Part shown: positions 56,436 to 64,000 of the stretch, one piece after another
How the letters are laid out: the number at the start of each line of letters is the position of its first letter
How positions within the stretch are numbered: position 1 is the first letter of the stretch
Assembly: GCA_021824145.1 (NCBI GenBank)
Contig: JAKALM010000012.1
Location: forward strand, 48,973 to 112,972
Direction of reading: 5' to 3'
Length of the DNA: 64,000 nucleotides
From: Bacteroidota bacterium
Lineage (GTDB): Bacteria; Bacteroidota; Ignavibacteria; Ignavibacteriales; Ignavibacteriaceae
The notes under the pieces: model-generated
What the model saw: the letters and a program-made list of their open reading frames with translations, nothing else
The model's database searches: none
Told to the model about the DNA's origin: nothing
Made by a program: the position numbers and the translations under genes

Positions 56436-57842
56436 ATGAAGTTTAAAATTATTATCGCATTACTTTTGTTTTCTTCTCTTACTATTTTTTCCCAACCTTC
56501 AATTAAATTAAGAGAAATAATTGGTTCAGCTTATCTCGAGAATAAATCATATAATGTGCTAGAAAGATTATGCGACGAAGCTGGCGGTAGACTTATTGGA
56601 TCAGAAATAAATGAAAAAGCAATGTCAATTTTGAAAGATGAATTAAAGAATATTGGCTATGAAGCTAAGTTTGAAAAATTCACTATTCCTGGTTGGGTAA
56701 GAGGAAATGACCAAGTAATAATGAGAAGTCCAACAGAAAGAAAACTTCAAGCTGTTGCACTTGGATATGTTGAAAAAACTCCAACCTTTGATGCAAATGT
56801 TGTTTATGCTAAATATGGATTAGAAGAAAACTATAAGAACCTGAATGTAAAGGATAAAATTGTTCTTGTAACTCAAGAAACACCGCCTGGTAAAGAGCAA
56901 TTATTACGCTATCAAGCTCTTGACATAGCCGCCAGGCATGGTGCAAAAGCAATATTGTATATCAATGAAAGAACAGGATTTCTCAACTTAGCCGGCATGG
57001 GAAATTTTAATGGTAATGAAACAAAAATTCCGGCATACAGTTTAACATTTGAAGAAGGCAAATGGATCGAAAGATTAATTGAAAGAAATATTCCAGTAAC
57101 AATTGAAATTACAACAAATTCATATTGTAAAGAAATTAATTCCGCAAACATTGTAGCTTCACTTGAAGGCAAAGTAAAATCAAAAATTGTAATCGGGGCG
57201 CATTTTGATTCATGGGATTTGGGGCAAGGAGCTGTTGATAATGGTGTTGGGACGGCAATACTTTTTGATGTTGCTAGGCTTTTGAAGAAATTTAGTCCGA
57301 ATAATTATTACAGTATTGATTTTGTTTGGTTCAACGGTGAAGAATTTGGTTTATGGGGATCAAAAAAATATGTTGAGATGCATAAGCAAGACAGCATTAT
57401 TGCAATGATTAACATGGATATGACAGGCACACCAACAGGTTTTAATGTAATGGGCTTTAATGAATTTATTCCATTCTTTGAAAATGTAAAAAATCAATTG
57501 AATGGTTTTAATCTTTATTCTGGAGTTGTAAGTTCACCGGGAACTAACAGCGACCACATGTATTTTATGTTTGACGGCATACCGACTTTTGAAATACAAG
57601 CACATCTTGATGAAAATATGTATAAATTTTACCATGAACGTGGTGACACATTCGATAAAGTAAATGAAAAATATTTATCAGACGCTTCAGCGGTTGTTAG
57701 TGTATTAGTAAGTGAACTTTCTAATGCATCTAATTTATCTTTTAAGAAAAAAAACGCGCATGAAATGGTAGAATTATTCAAACATTATGGGCTTGATAAA
57801 AGATTAAAGAATCAAGGTGAATGGATTTATAAAGAAAATTAA
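56436..57842 (+). CDS. Secreted M28-family aminopeptidase/carboxypeptidase with PA domain
   Basis: I choose the ATG at 56436 (468 residues), which gives the signal peptide MKFKIIIALLLFSSLTIFSQ; a TTG 33 bases earlier adds only polar residues. A PA-type insert occupies about 110-215. The di-zinc peptidase core has IGAHFDSWDLGQGAVDNGVG (first His and Asp, about 252-262), FNGEEFGLWGS (Glu pair), INMDMTG (Asp), and SDHMYF (last His). All five metal ligands and the catalytic Glu are present. The layout resembles plasma glutamate carboxypeptidase (CPQ). It probably cleaves peptides in the periplasm or outside the cell. Confidence 0.92.
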   Translation: MKFKIIIALLLFSSLTIFSQPSIKLREIIGSAYLENKSYNVLERLCDEAGGRLIGSEINEKAMSILKDELKNIGYEAKFEKFTIPGWVRGNDQVIMRSPTERKLQAVALGYVEKTPTFDANVVYAKYGLEENYKNLNVKDKIVLVTQETPPGKEQLLRYQALDIAARHGAKAILYINERTGFLNLAGMGNFNGNETKIPAYSLTFEEGKWIERLIERNIPVTIEITTNSYCKEINSANIVASLEGKVKSKIVIGAHFDSWDLGQGAVDNGVGTAILFDVARLLKKFSPNNYYSIDFVWFNGEEFGLWGSKKYVEMHKQDSIIAMINMDMTGTPTGFNVMGFNEFIPFFENVKNQLNGFNLYSGVVSSPGTNSDHMYFMFDGIPTFEIQAHLDENMYKFYHERGDTFDKVNEKYLSDASAVVSVLVSELSNASNLSFKKKNAHEMVELFKHYGLDKRLKNQGEWIYKEN

Positions 57843-57862
57843 AAAATGTTCAGTATCTAAAA

Positions 57863-58183
57863 ATGGAAACACATAATATTTATAACAAAATACCGGAAAA
57901 AATTCAAAATGAAATCTTTGAAAATATTTTGGAAAATAAAAAAATTCGATTAGAAAGGATAATTTCTAAGGGTCATTCATCACCAAAAGATTTTTGGTAT
58001 GATCAGGATGAAAACGAATGGGTAATTGTTTTAAGAGGTGAAGCAGAAATATTATTTGAAAATAATGCAGAAAAATTATTATTAAAAGAAGGCGATTATA
58101 TAAATATAACCGCACACCATAAACATCGTATTGAATATACTAGTTCAAAAGTTGAAACGATATGGTTGGCAATCTTTTATTAA
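57863..58183 (+). CDS. Cupin-domain protein
   Basis: The 106-residue protein is one cupin barrel. The first motif reads KGHSSPKDFWYDQDENEWVIVLRGEAEI (given here as two parts: SKGHSSPKDFW and NEWVIVLRGEAEI, about 32-62). The second is LKEGDYINITAHHKHRIEYT (about 74-93). The two histidines near 87-90 and a Glu in NEW could bind a metal. The function of such small cupins varies widely and is not visible here. It lies 20 bases after the M28 gene and may be co-transcribed. Confidence 0.82.
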   Translation: METHNIYNKIPEKIQNEIFENILENKKIRLERIISKGHSSPKDFWYDQDENEWVIVLRGEAEILFENNAEKLLLKEGDYINITAHHKHRIEYTSSKVETIWLAIFY

Positions 58184-58201
58184 AAATTTTATGTAATAAT
58201 T

Positions 58202-58864
58202 TTAACTTGTAAACTTGTTTACAATCTCATAAATAAGTGATGCAGTTATTCCCCAAATTATTCCTTTAGATGTTTTATAAACTAAAACTTGATGTTTTCT
58301 TCCACGCCATGTTTTTGAATATCGATCAGGAAGTTTTAATTCTTTAACGGGAAGTGTATCTACTCTTTCGCCATTTTTATCAATATCAGTTGGGTTTATT
58401 TCTAAACGAACATGATATTTCTCCGGTTGATTTTTTAAAAAATATGAAACTGGGATTAAAAAAATTTCTTCAACTTCATCTTTATCAAATTTAATTAATG
58501 AAATATCAAGTAAAGTTAAAACACCTAGAAAAGAATCAACAGTTACACCCATTGGCCCAATTAAAGTATCAAGATTACCAATTATTGAAATTCTTTCTTT
58601 CTCTAAACCTAATTCTTCAAATGTTTCTCTAATTGCAGTGTCCTTGTAAGAAGAATCGATTAATGGATCAAATTCACCACCAGGAAAACATATCTCTCCG
58701 CCTTGTCTTATGCCGGCTGCTCTTTTCTCAAATAAAAAATTATATTCATCATTAATTAAAACAAGTGGGATTAAAACTGCTGAATTAAAATATTCTTCTT
58801 TTCTTAAAATTCCTGGATGCACTGGAAGTTTAGATTTTAATTTTTCAAGGTCAAATGTATTCAT
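58202..58864 (-). CDS. NUDIX hydrolase, CoA-pyrophosphatase-like
   Basis: The 220-residue protein has a NUDIX box (about 59-82): GGEFDP at its start and TAIRETFEELGL at its end, so the catalytic RE-x2-EE-x-G core is intact. The text before it (LFEKRAAGIRQGGEICFPGGEFDP) matches the UPF0035/NudL type, which hydrolyses coenzyme A or its esters. It is convergent to the cupin gene with 18 bases between the ends. Substrate assignment is by family resemblance only. Confidence 0.88.
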   Translation of the reverse strand: MNTFDLEKLKSKLPVHPGILRKEEYFNSAVLIPLVLINDEYNFLFEKRAAGIRQGGEICFPGGEFDPLIDSSYKDTAIRETFEELGLEKERISIIGNLDTLIGPMGVTVDSFLGVLTLLDISLIKFDKDEVEEIFLIPVSYFLKNQPEKYHVRLEINPTDIDKNGERVDTLPVKELKLPDRYSKTWRGRKHQVLVYKTSKGIIWGITASLIYEIVNKFTS

Positions 58865-59087
58865 AATTGCATCATATTTTTACGAAAAATTAATTAAAAA
58901 TAACTAAACTTTGCTTGTTCAACAGCAAAACTTAAACTTATAATAAATACATAGTATGAAATTTGGATTTAACAATTATTTATGAATAATTTAATAAATT
59001 TAACTTAAAATCTAATGTTTAAATTTTTATTCATTGATATTGAATAATAAATTTGTGTAAATAAAAAATATCTATCAGGGTTTTATA

Positions 59088-60410
59088 ATGAATCGAAAAA
59101 TAAATTTACTTGAATTATCAACACAAGAATTTGTTAAATTCTTGAACCAAAATCATATAAGAAAATTTTACTTTGTATATAATAAAAAATTAAAGAAAAT
59201 AATAAGCTCACACAAACTACTAAATCCAATTGCTGATTTTATTAATAACGATAAAAGAGATTTTAATTTTCATGAAGGAATGTTCTTTCAGATAACTAAA
59301 AAATACGATACACTTCAAAGTGCTTTTATCCATAGAACAAATCGAGGTCAAGCCGCTGGTGGAGTTCGATTTTGGGCATATAATAATGTTGAAGATTTTT
59401 TTAGAGATGGTCTTCGACTTTCAAAAGGTATGACTCATAAAAATGCTTTAGCTGGACTTTGGTGGGGAGGAGGCAAAGGCGTGATGGCACAGAATACTAA
59501 TTTTAATATAAAAGATCCTGAAATAAGAAATTCCATTTATCAAGAGTATGGAGAATTTATTACTTCACTTAATGGATGTTATGTTACTGCCGAAGATGTT
59601 GGCACAAACGTAAACGATATGGCAAATATTTTTTCTAAAACCCGATTCACAACATGTATTCCTTTTAATATTGGTGGAAGTGGTAATCCTTCAATTCCAA
59701 CTGCACGTGGAGTTGTTGCTGGAATGAAGGCTGCTTTGAATTTTTTATCTGGTGATACTTTGAAGGGTAAAACAGTTGCAATTCAAGGAACTGGAAATGT
59801 TGGAACTCCACTAATCAAATATTTATTTGATGAGAAAGTTAAAAAAATAATTGCATGTGACATATTTGAAAGTAATGTGAAAAAGTTAAAATCAGAATTT
59901 AGAAACAAAAATTTGGAAGTGCATTTAGTTGATAAAAATGATACATCAATATTAAAAGTTGATTGTGACATTTTAGCTCCTTGTGCAACTGGTGCCATAT
60001 TAAATTCAAAGACAATTCCAGAAATTAAAGCAAAAATAATTTGCGGCGCTGCAAATAATCAATTGGAAGATCCAATTAAACATGATCTGGAAATCTTTAA
60101 AAGAAAAATTATTTACGTCCCCGATTTTCTTACTAATCGTATGGGAATTGTAAATTGTGCAAATGAGCAGTATGGTTATGTTAATGATGATCAATTTATA
60201 GAAAGGCATTTAGAGCAGAATTGGAATCATTCAATTTATCAAACGACTTTAAAAGTTTTAAGTGAATCAAAAAAAACTGGAAAGCCAACAGGCAATGTTG
60301 CAGTTCATCTAGCAGATAAATTATCTAAAGAAAATCATCCGATATTTGGACATAGAGGCGAGAAAATTATTGAATCTCTGATAATTAATAAATGGCATGA
60401 AAAAATTTGA
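59088..60410 (+). CDS. Glu/Leu/Phe/Val-family amino-acid dehydrogenase
   Basis: The 440-residue NAD(P)-dependent enzyme deaminates an amino acid to a 2-oxo acid. It has QAAGGVRFWAY (about 86-96), RLSKGMTHKNALAGL with the substrate-binding lysine, then WWGGGKGVM with the catalytic lysine (about 123-131), the TAEDVGTNVNDM segment (about 167), and a Rossmann fold start AIQGTGNVGTPLIKYL (about 232-247). The glycine-rich pattern is closest to leucine/valine dehydrogenases, but the enzyme has about 50 extra N-terminal residues and a C-terminal extension. Substrate choice cannot be fixed by reading. It stands alone behind a 223-base gap. Confidence 0.9.
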   Translation: MNRKINLLELSTQEFVKFLNQNHIRKFYFVYNKKLKKIISSHKLLNPIADFINNDKRDFNFHEGMFFQITKKYDTLQSAFIHRTNRGQAAGGVRFWAYNNVEDFFRDGLRLSKGMTHKNALAGLWWGGGKGVMAQNTNFNIKDPEIRNSIYQEYGEFITSLNGCYVTAEDVGTNVNDMANIFSKTRFTTCIPFNIGGSGNPSIPTARGVVAGMKAALNFLSGDTLKGKTVAIQGTGNVGTPLIKYLFDEKVKKIIACDIFESNVKKLKSEFRNKNLEVHLVDKNDTSILKVDCDILAPCATGAILNSKTIPEIKAKIICGAANNQLEDPIKHDLEIFKRKIIYVPDFLTNRMGIVNCANEQYGYVNDDQFIERHLEQNWNHSIYQTTLKVLSESKKTGKPTGNVAVHLADKLSKENHPIFGHRGEKIIESLIINKWHEKI

Positions 60411-60800
60411 TATTTCCAACTGAAATTTGAGTTTGGATAAATAGGATTATTATTTTAATTGTAAAACCTAAGTTATCTTTACTTATAGCATTGGTAATTA
60501 TTTCTTAATAAAATTCTAATTTGTTCTAATAAATTAATGCTCATTGTAACGAAGCATAAATTACTTGTAAATTTTACTTTTAGAAGTAATAAAGAAATGA
60601 TATTTAAATAGTAAAATTATTTATTAAACTTATAAATAAGGTATAGCTAGTTGGTCTGAAAATTGCCTATAAATAATTGGAATAAAATTGCGGATAGCTT
60701 CTCTAAAACAGTTGTCCAATTTGTTTTAAAATATTTTTAAGATCAAAATTAGGAGGTTGAATAATCTTTTATAAAAAATGATATTTAAATTTGGTGCTTA
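60411..60800. other. Intergenic region, upstream part; short direct repeat
   Basis: This 390-base AT-rich stretch contains no convincing gene. AAATGATATTTAAAT occurs twice (60595-60609 and 60776-60790). AGGAGG occurs at about 60752 but the short frames behind it stop within a few codons (for example the seven-codon MIFKFGA at 60778-60801), so coding is doubtful. The 3' part may be the start of the RNA whose end is at 60801-60900. Confidence 0.4.
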
Positions 60801-60900
60801 AGAGACAAGTAAAATTTTATGATAAGATATTCGATGAATATATTAACGTGATCTATGCGTAATCTCCCATGATTTAATTTTTTTACTTGTCTCTTTTTTT
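60801..60900 (+). ncRNA. Candidate small RNA: 14-bp stem, 66-base loop, T-run end
   Basis: AGAGACAAGTAAAA (60801-60814) is the exact reverse complement of TTTTACTTGTCTCT (60881-60894), followed by seven or more T. This makes a plus-strand intrinsic terminator with an unusually large 66-base loop, or the closed form of a structured RNA. No coding gene precedes it for 390 bases, so it does not look like the normal terminator of the dehydrogenase gene. The transcript start and function are unknown. On the other strand the stem is not followed by T. Confidence 0.4.
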
Positions 60901-60927
60901 ATTTCAATACAACTAAAATAAAAAATA

Positions 60928-61194
60928 TTACTTAACTGTAATTTCTTCTACATTATCTGGTTTAAATGGGAACTTAAAAAAATAAAAATTTTGATCTTCA
61001 GAAATTATTTTGGACTTATCTAGGTAATATTTCTCTGTTTGATTATTATTCTTATATGGTAAATAAATTCCTTCTTCATAATAAATTTTTGGCAGCCTAA
61101 TTATTTTGTGTGAAGAGAGATAAGCCATATCAATCAATATTTTGCGCGTTATATTGCTGTATTCTTTTATTAGATAAATTGGACGCATATTCAA
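60928..61194 (-). CDS. Hypothetical protein of 88 residues, uncertain gene
   Basis: The frame encodes about 86-88 residues from a TTG at 61194 or an ATG at 61188. The protein is basic and aromatic-rich (IYLIKEYSNITRK, FYFFKFPFKPDN) with no recognised domain, signal peptide or membrane helix. No clear ribosome binding site is seen. It lies 83 bases downstream of the PAP2 gene on the same strand. Composition is plausible for a protein, but chance cannot be excluded in DNA this AT-rich. Confidence 0.4.
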   Translation of the reverse strand: MNMRPIYLIKEYSNITRKILIDMAYLSSHKIIRLPKIYYEEGIYLPYKNNNQTEKYYLDKSKIISEDQNFYFFKFPFKPDNVEEITVK

Positions 61195-61277
61195 TAATAA
61201 GTATTTTTTTTTCTTACAATAATAATAAAATCGGTTTTATAAGAAAAGAATTTCTAATGTTATTTTGAATATAATTT

Positions 61278-62207
61278 TCAGAATGCATAAGCAACATTTA
61301 ATCCTACTTTATTTAATCCTATATTAGGCAGAAAAATTAAATGAGAGTTATTATGAATTGCCGCTAATTGAGTTCCACTATTTGGTGGTGAAATAATATT
61401 TCCCATTGAATAGCCGATAAAGAAGCCAAGTGGCAAATCGCTGTACCAATGCATACCATGACTTACCAAACTTATTCCCAATAATCCAAGTACAGTATAT
61501 CCCACTGGCCTAATCCATTTTATTTGAGGATAATTATTTGCAATTACCGTAAGAGTAGCGGTTGCAGATGCTAAATGTCCAGATGGAAAAGAATAATATT
61601 TCGATTGATTTTTTTGATACTCTTTGATGCTAGGAAAGAACTTCCAAGAACCTAAAGTCTTATCGGATCCTGCAGGGCTTTCTCTTCCGGTAATTCTTTT
61701 TAAAACTTGAACAAGTAATCCAGCAGCTAAAACGGATTCTGCAATATTGCTTGCAGTTCTTAATGCAATTTGATCATTATTGAATAAACCATATGTTGCA
61801 AATAATCCTGATAGCATAAAATGGAATTCACCATTTCCCATAAAAACAAGTACATCACTTGCAGAATGAAAAAGATGAGACTTTATATATAATTGTTTAT
61901 CTGCTCTCCAACCTGAATGATCAACTGTCATTAGAGAACCAGTTAATGCGGTAAGACCAATATAAGTAGGAATTTGTGGTGCTTTAAAAATATTGCTAAA
62001 AAATTCGTAATTATCATGAGGAACATTAGTAAACATTTGATACCAAGTTAAAGTTGGCTCAAAAACATTTGATCTTTTTAGATGAATATTGCTATTTATA
62101 TGAAGTGAATCAGTTCCGGTTTCTTTTTTGTTTCCATTTATTTTAGTCAAAGCAAATGATTGGTGAAATAAAAAACACATGCATACAACTAAAAATTGTT
62201 TTAGCAT
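61278..62207 (-). CDS. Secreted/membrane PAP2-family phosphatase
   Basis: I choose the ATG at 62207 (309 residues), preceded by AGGAA five bases away and starting a signal peptide (MLKQFLVVCMCFLFHQSFA). A longer start at 62252 adds 15 residues without such support. All PAP2 motifs are present: KRITGRESP (about 170-178, variant of K-x6-RP), YSFPSGHLASATA (about 205-217), and SHGMHWYSDLPLGF (about 248-261) with its His and Asp. It should dephosphorylate lipid or sugar phosphates at the outer face of the inner membrane. It ends AYAF, with Phe last. No close similarity to the PAP2 protein at 1-551 beyond the motifs. Confidence 0.9.
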   Translation of the reverse strand: MLKQFLVVCMCFLFHQSFALTKINGNKKETGTDSLHINSNIHLKRSNVFEPTLTWYQMFTNVPHDNYEFFSNIFKAPQIPTYIGLTALTGSLMTVDHSGWRADKQLYIKSHLFHSASDVLVFMGNGEFHFMLSGLFATYGLFNNDQIALRTASNIAESVLAAGLLVQVLKRITGRESPAGSDKTLGSWKFFPSIKEYQKNQSKYYSFPSGHLASATATLTVIANNYPQIKWIRPVGYTVLGLLGISLVSHGMHWYSDLPLGFFIGYSMGNIISPPNSGTQLAAIHNNSHLIFLPNIGLNKVGLNVAYAF

Positions 62208-62483
62208 AAAATTCCTGGAATGTATTTTTGAAATTAAAATATTAACTGCCAAAACACGACATGATGTTTGTAGTTAGCTTGAATATTTTAGTTAATTAAA
62301 ATAGTATGCTTTGCTTATATGTTATCCGACTTAGTAAAAGTTAAGTGCAAATATATAGAAGTCGAACTAAAAATAAGTTTTAAATAATTTTGATAGGAGA
62401 TAAATCACATGATCTAGATAAATAACAAACATTTTAAGTCTGTTATGAATTGATATGTTGTTCGAGTTAAAATGAATTAAATT

Positions 62484-62510
62484 AAATAAAAAAGCCGTTC
62501 TAAAACGGCT
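62484..62510 (-). terminator. Intrinsic terminator behind the tRNA-Val remnant
   Basis: AGCCGTT (62493-62499) pairs with AACGGCT (62504-62510) around CTAA. Read on the minus strand the stem is followed by TTTTTTATTT. It lies 12 bases beyond the 3' end of the tRNA-Val fragment on that strand, so it is the terminator of the original tRNA gene. Confidence 0.88.
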
Positions 62511-62521
62511 ACTGGGAAAAG

Positions 62522-62563
62522 TGGGCGCTGAAGGAGTCGAACCTCCGACCCTCTGCTTGTAAG
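62522..62563 (-). pseudogene. 3' remnant of tRNA-Val (TAC): integration site of the element
   Basis: Read on the minus strand, the sequence contains the anticodon loop CTTACAA (anticodon TAC), the 3' half of the anticodon stem (GCAGA), a variable loop, a T arm (GGAGG-TTCGACT-CCTTC), the acceptor strand AGCGCCC, and discriminator A. The pairing 5' half of the anticodon stem (TCTGC) is missing: homology ends at 62563 inside the loop, and unrelated DNA follows. With the native terminator on one side and an integrase gene on the other, this is one end (attL or attR) of an element inserted into a tRNA-Val gene. Confidence 0.85.
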
Positions 62564-62612
62564 ATAGTGGGATTCTTACTTTTTAACCAGAAATCACTAC
62601 ATTTTCGACTTT

Positions 62613-62633
62613 TCGGTACATTTGTCGGTACAT
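62613..62633 (+). repeat. Two 12-base-period direct repeats TCGGTACAT before the integrase
   Basis: TCGGTACAT occurs at 62613-62621 and 62625-62633. An imperfect inverted repeat, TAGTGggATT and AATCACTA, lies at about 62565-62600. Between the att fragment and the integrase start these are candidates for arm- or core-type integrase sites or an autoregulatory operator. Confidence 0.5.
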
Positions 62634-62651
62634 CCGGAAGGAGTAATAATC

Positions 62652-63674
62652 ATGTTTCTAACCAAAGATTCTAAATCACCGTACTATCAGTTAATTTATT
62701 TTGTTGATGGTAAGAGAACAAAAATTTCTACTAAAACTTCTGATAGGCAAGTAGCGGAAAAATTCCTAAAACATTTTGACCCAGAAACAATCAAGATAAA
62801 ACCTAAAAGGGAAGCATCAATAAATTTGAATGCTTTCATTAAAGAATATAAATATTATATAAAGGACACCTATTCGATAGCTTATTTAGAAAGAGCTGTT
62901 ATACCCTCTTTTAATAAGCTAGAAAAATTTCTTCCTAATCTTCCGCTTGACATGGTTTCCTCAAGAAATATAGATCAATTCATTTCATCAATTACGTCGT
63001 ATTCTAAAAGTGCAGCGTCATTATATTATAGAACTTTGAAGGCTGCTTTTAATAAAGCTTTAGCCTGGAACTATATCAAAGAGAATCCGTTTAATAAAAT
63101 TAAAGCCCCTAAATTAACGCAGTCCTATCCTGCTTTCCTAACATTTGATGAGCTTCAAATTATCATCAGTAATACGGAAAGGGATTTTCTTAAATCGATC
63201 TTTTATACTGCATTCTTTACCGGTATGCGTATCGGTGAATTGTTAAATATGAAATGGAACTGGATAGACTTCTCAAATAATTTTATTACTATCAAATGCG
63301 ATGAATCATTTACTACAAAAAATAAAAAAGAAAGATTCGTTCCACTTAATCCTACTCTTAAAAATATTCTATTAAACATTAAGCCTAAAATTTATAGTAT
63401 CGCTCAAGATGATTTTGTGTTTATAAAATGTATCGGTGTTAAATTAAATGAAAATTTTGTCAGTAAAAGTTTTAAGAAAGCAGTTAGACAATCAGGGCTT
63501 AGTAATAAAATTCACTTTCATTCCTTGCGTCATTCGTTCTGTTCAAACTTAGTTCAAAAAGGAGTAAGCCTATATGTTGTTAGAGATTTGGCTGGTCATC
63601 AAAATATCAATACAACTCAAATTTATTCGCACCTCCAAAAACAAAATCTGACAGATGCAGTAAATTTACTTTAA
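62652..63674 (+). CDS. Tyrosine-family site-specific integrase
   Basis: I choose the ATG at 62652 (340 residues), preceded by GGAAGGAG at normal distance; a TTG at 62622 lies in the repeat zone. The protein has an N-terminal arm (about 1-50, a small beta-sheet start such as PYYQLIYFVDGKRTKIST), a SAM-like core-binding domain (about 55-145), and the catalytic domain with R193 in TGMRIGELL, H290 and R293 in HSLRHSFC, H316 in LAGHQNINTTQ, and nucleophile Y325. All residues of the active site are present, so it should be functional. It is the enzyme that moves the element inserted in tRNA-Val. Confidence 0.95.
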   Translation: MFLTKDSKSPYYQLIYFVDGKRTKISTKTSDRQVAEKFLKHFDPETIKIKPKREASINLNAFIKEYKYYIKDTYSIAYLERAVIPSFNKLEKFLPNLPLDMVSSRNIDQFISSITSYSKSAASLYYRTLKAAFNKALAWNYIKENPFNKIKAPKLTQSYPAFLTFDELQIIISNTERDFLKSIFYTAFFTGMRIGELLNMKWNWIDFSNNFITIKCDESFTTKNKKERFVPLNPTLKNILLNIKPKIYSIAQDDFVFIKCIGVKLNENFVSKSFKKAVRQSGLSNKIHFHSLRHSFCSNLVQKGVSLYVVRDLAGHQNINTTQIYSHLQKQNLTDAVNLL

Positions 63675-63679
63675 TCCAT

Positions 63680-63903
63680 TTGGACACTTTGAACTTTATT
63701 TTATTTTGAAATCTAAATAGAATCTAGTCCAACTTGTCCAAAGTACTCTATTTATTTATTATTATTTCAAACTGTCCAACCATCCGTCCAATAAAATCTT
63801 TGAAAATGGATTAAATTTTAACAATTACCTTTATTTGGACACTTGGACACTTTTAAAATCATTTTTCAGCTCAAACATCAAAACAAAGTGTCCATCTGTC
63901 CAA
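63680..63903. repeat. Nine copies of TTGGAC/GTCCAA, mostly in pairs
   Basis: The hexamer (or its complement, one copy with a final mismatch) is found at about 63680, 63727, 63736, 63774, 63786, 63835, 63843, 63890 and 63898. Eight form four pairs with starts 8, 9, 12 and 8 bases apart. The cleanest reads TTGGACAC-TTGGACAC-TT at 63835-63852. Both orientations occur. The last pair overlaps the end of a minus-strand gene. They look like binding sites for an element-encoded protein (integrase arm sites, iterons or operators). Confidence 0.7.
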
Positions 63904-64000
63904 ATTCATTTTTAGTAATAGAATTTTCTTTCTGATTAAAACAAATAAATCTTTCACTACCGGATTTTCTTTCAATCACTTTAAGATTTTTTATCCTTCC
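63878..64000 (-). CDS. C-terminal end of an element gene, cut by right edge
   Basis: On the minus strand, from base 64000 to a TGA at 63880-63878, a frame stays open for 40 codons, giving KNLKVIERKSGSERFICF near its start and FGQMDTLF at its end. Residue composition is protein-like. It lies within the integrative element and runs against the integrase gene. The family cannot be named from this piece. Chance openness of 40 codons is possible but not very likely in AT-rich DNA. Confidence 0.4.
   Translation of the reverse strand, partial: GRIKNLKVIERKSGSERFICFNQKENSITKNEFGQMDTLF

Larger units (their letters stand above)
62522..64000. mobile_element. Left end of an integrative element in tRNA-Val, continuing beyond the window
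   Basis: The part inside the window has the tRNA remnant (62522-62563), a possible recombinase-binding zone (62565-62633), a tyrosine integrase reading away from the tRNA (62652-63674), a zone of TTGGAC/GTCCAA repeats (63680-63903), and the end of a minus-strand gene (63878-64000). The far end should carry an intact tRNA-Val and a direct repeat of about 40 bases of the remnant. Size and cargo are not visible. Confidence 0.8.

Noticed and set aside
60752..60801. Short leader peptide frames after AGGAGG
   Set aside because: Frames near the purine-rich sequence stop within a few codons and the only ATG is too far away; not supported as a gene.
62522..62563. Functional tRNA gene
   Set aside because: The 5' half, including the D arm and the 5' side of the anticodon and acceptor stems, is absent; the adjoining DNA does not pair with the remnant.

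Overview
The window looks like the chromosome of a member of the Ignavibacteria/Chlorobi side of the Bacteroidota. The DNA is AT-rich and genes are tightly packed, with many 1-50 base overlaps. Several proteins end in type IX secretion (T9SS) sorting tails, and a PorU/PorV pair is present. A TAnnTTTG-type -7 promoter element, typical of Bacteroidota, can be seen at one regulated promoter. No rRNA, CRISPR array or intact insertion sequence was seen. Taxonomy is inferred from gene content, not from a marker alignment.

Layout. 1-551: the start of a PAP2 phosphatase gene (minus strand), cut by the left edge. 634-7276: a nitric-oxide/low-oxygen island. It holds a Crp/Fnr regulator, a six-gene run (DUF2249; DUF1858-DUF2249-DUF2249; two heme-copper-oxidase-like membrane proteins; a DUF59 protein; a ferredoxin) and, convergent to it, a quinol-type nitric oxide reductase. 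The same palindrome (TGACTTAAGTCA core) lies before both transcription units and fits the recognition helix of the regulator. 7527-19329: a signalling block with a seven-PAS sensor kinase, a lone receiver, two receiver-kinase proteins, a NarL-type regulator, an outer-membrane porin, a small phosphate-binding-protein-like periplasmic protein and a chemoreceptor. 19336-19996: a terminator, an inverted-repeat element with 11-bp tandem repeats, and tRNA-Glu(CTC). 20103-22138: ferredoxin, endonuclease III, HD protein, peroxiredoxin. 22325-34801: the T9SS/cell-surface cluster PorU, PorV, a secreted M6-like protein that has lost its zinc site, and a metalloprotease/beta-propeller/beta-barrel protein.

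34923-47284: mostly housekeeping genes (der, upp, RelA/SpoT, ruvX, tmk, ctp). Embedded between ruvX and a YbbR-like gene is a two-gene bacterial microcompartment shell locus with its own promoter and terminator and no enzymes. The second shell protein carries a long tail ending in a SAP/Rho-N-like helical motif. 47414-60410: surface lipoprotein, T9SS cargo, DAHP synthase, a 14-repeat propeller sensor kinase, thioredoxin, M28 peptidase, cupin, NUDIX and an amino-acid dehydrogenase. 60411-60900: a non-coding stretch with a possible small RNA. 61278-62207: a second PAP2 protein.

62522-64000 is the left end of an integrative element. It comprises a 3' remnant of tRNA-Val(TAC) with its terminator, a tyrosine integrase, nine copies of a TTGGAC/GTCCAA repeat arranged mainly in pairs, and the tail of a further minus-strand gene. 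The element continues past the right edge.

The strongest candidates for something not well described are the shell-protein locus, the NO-island regulon with its triplicated histidine-rich membrane module, and the pseudo-protease of the T9SS cluster.
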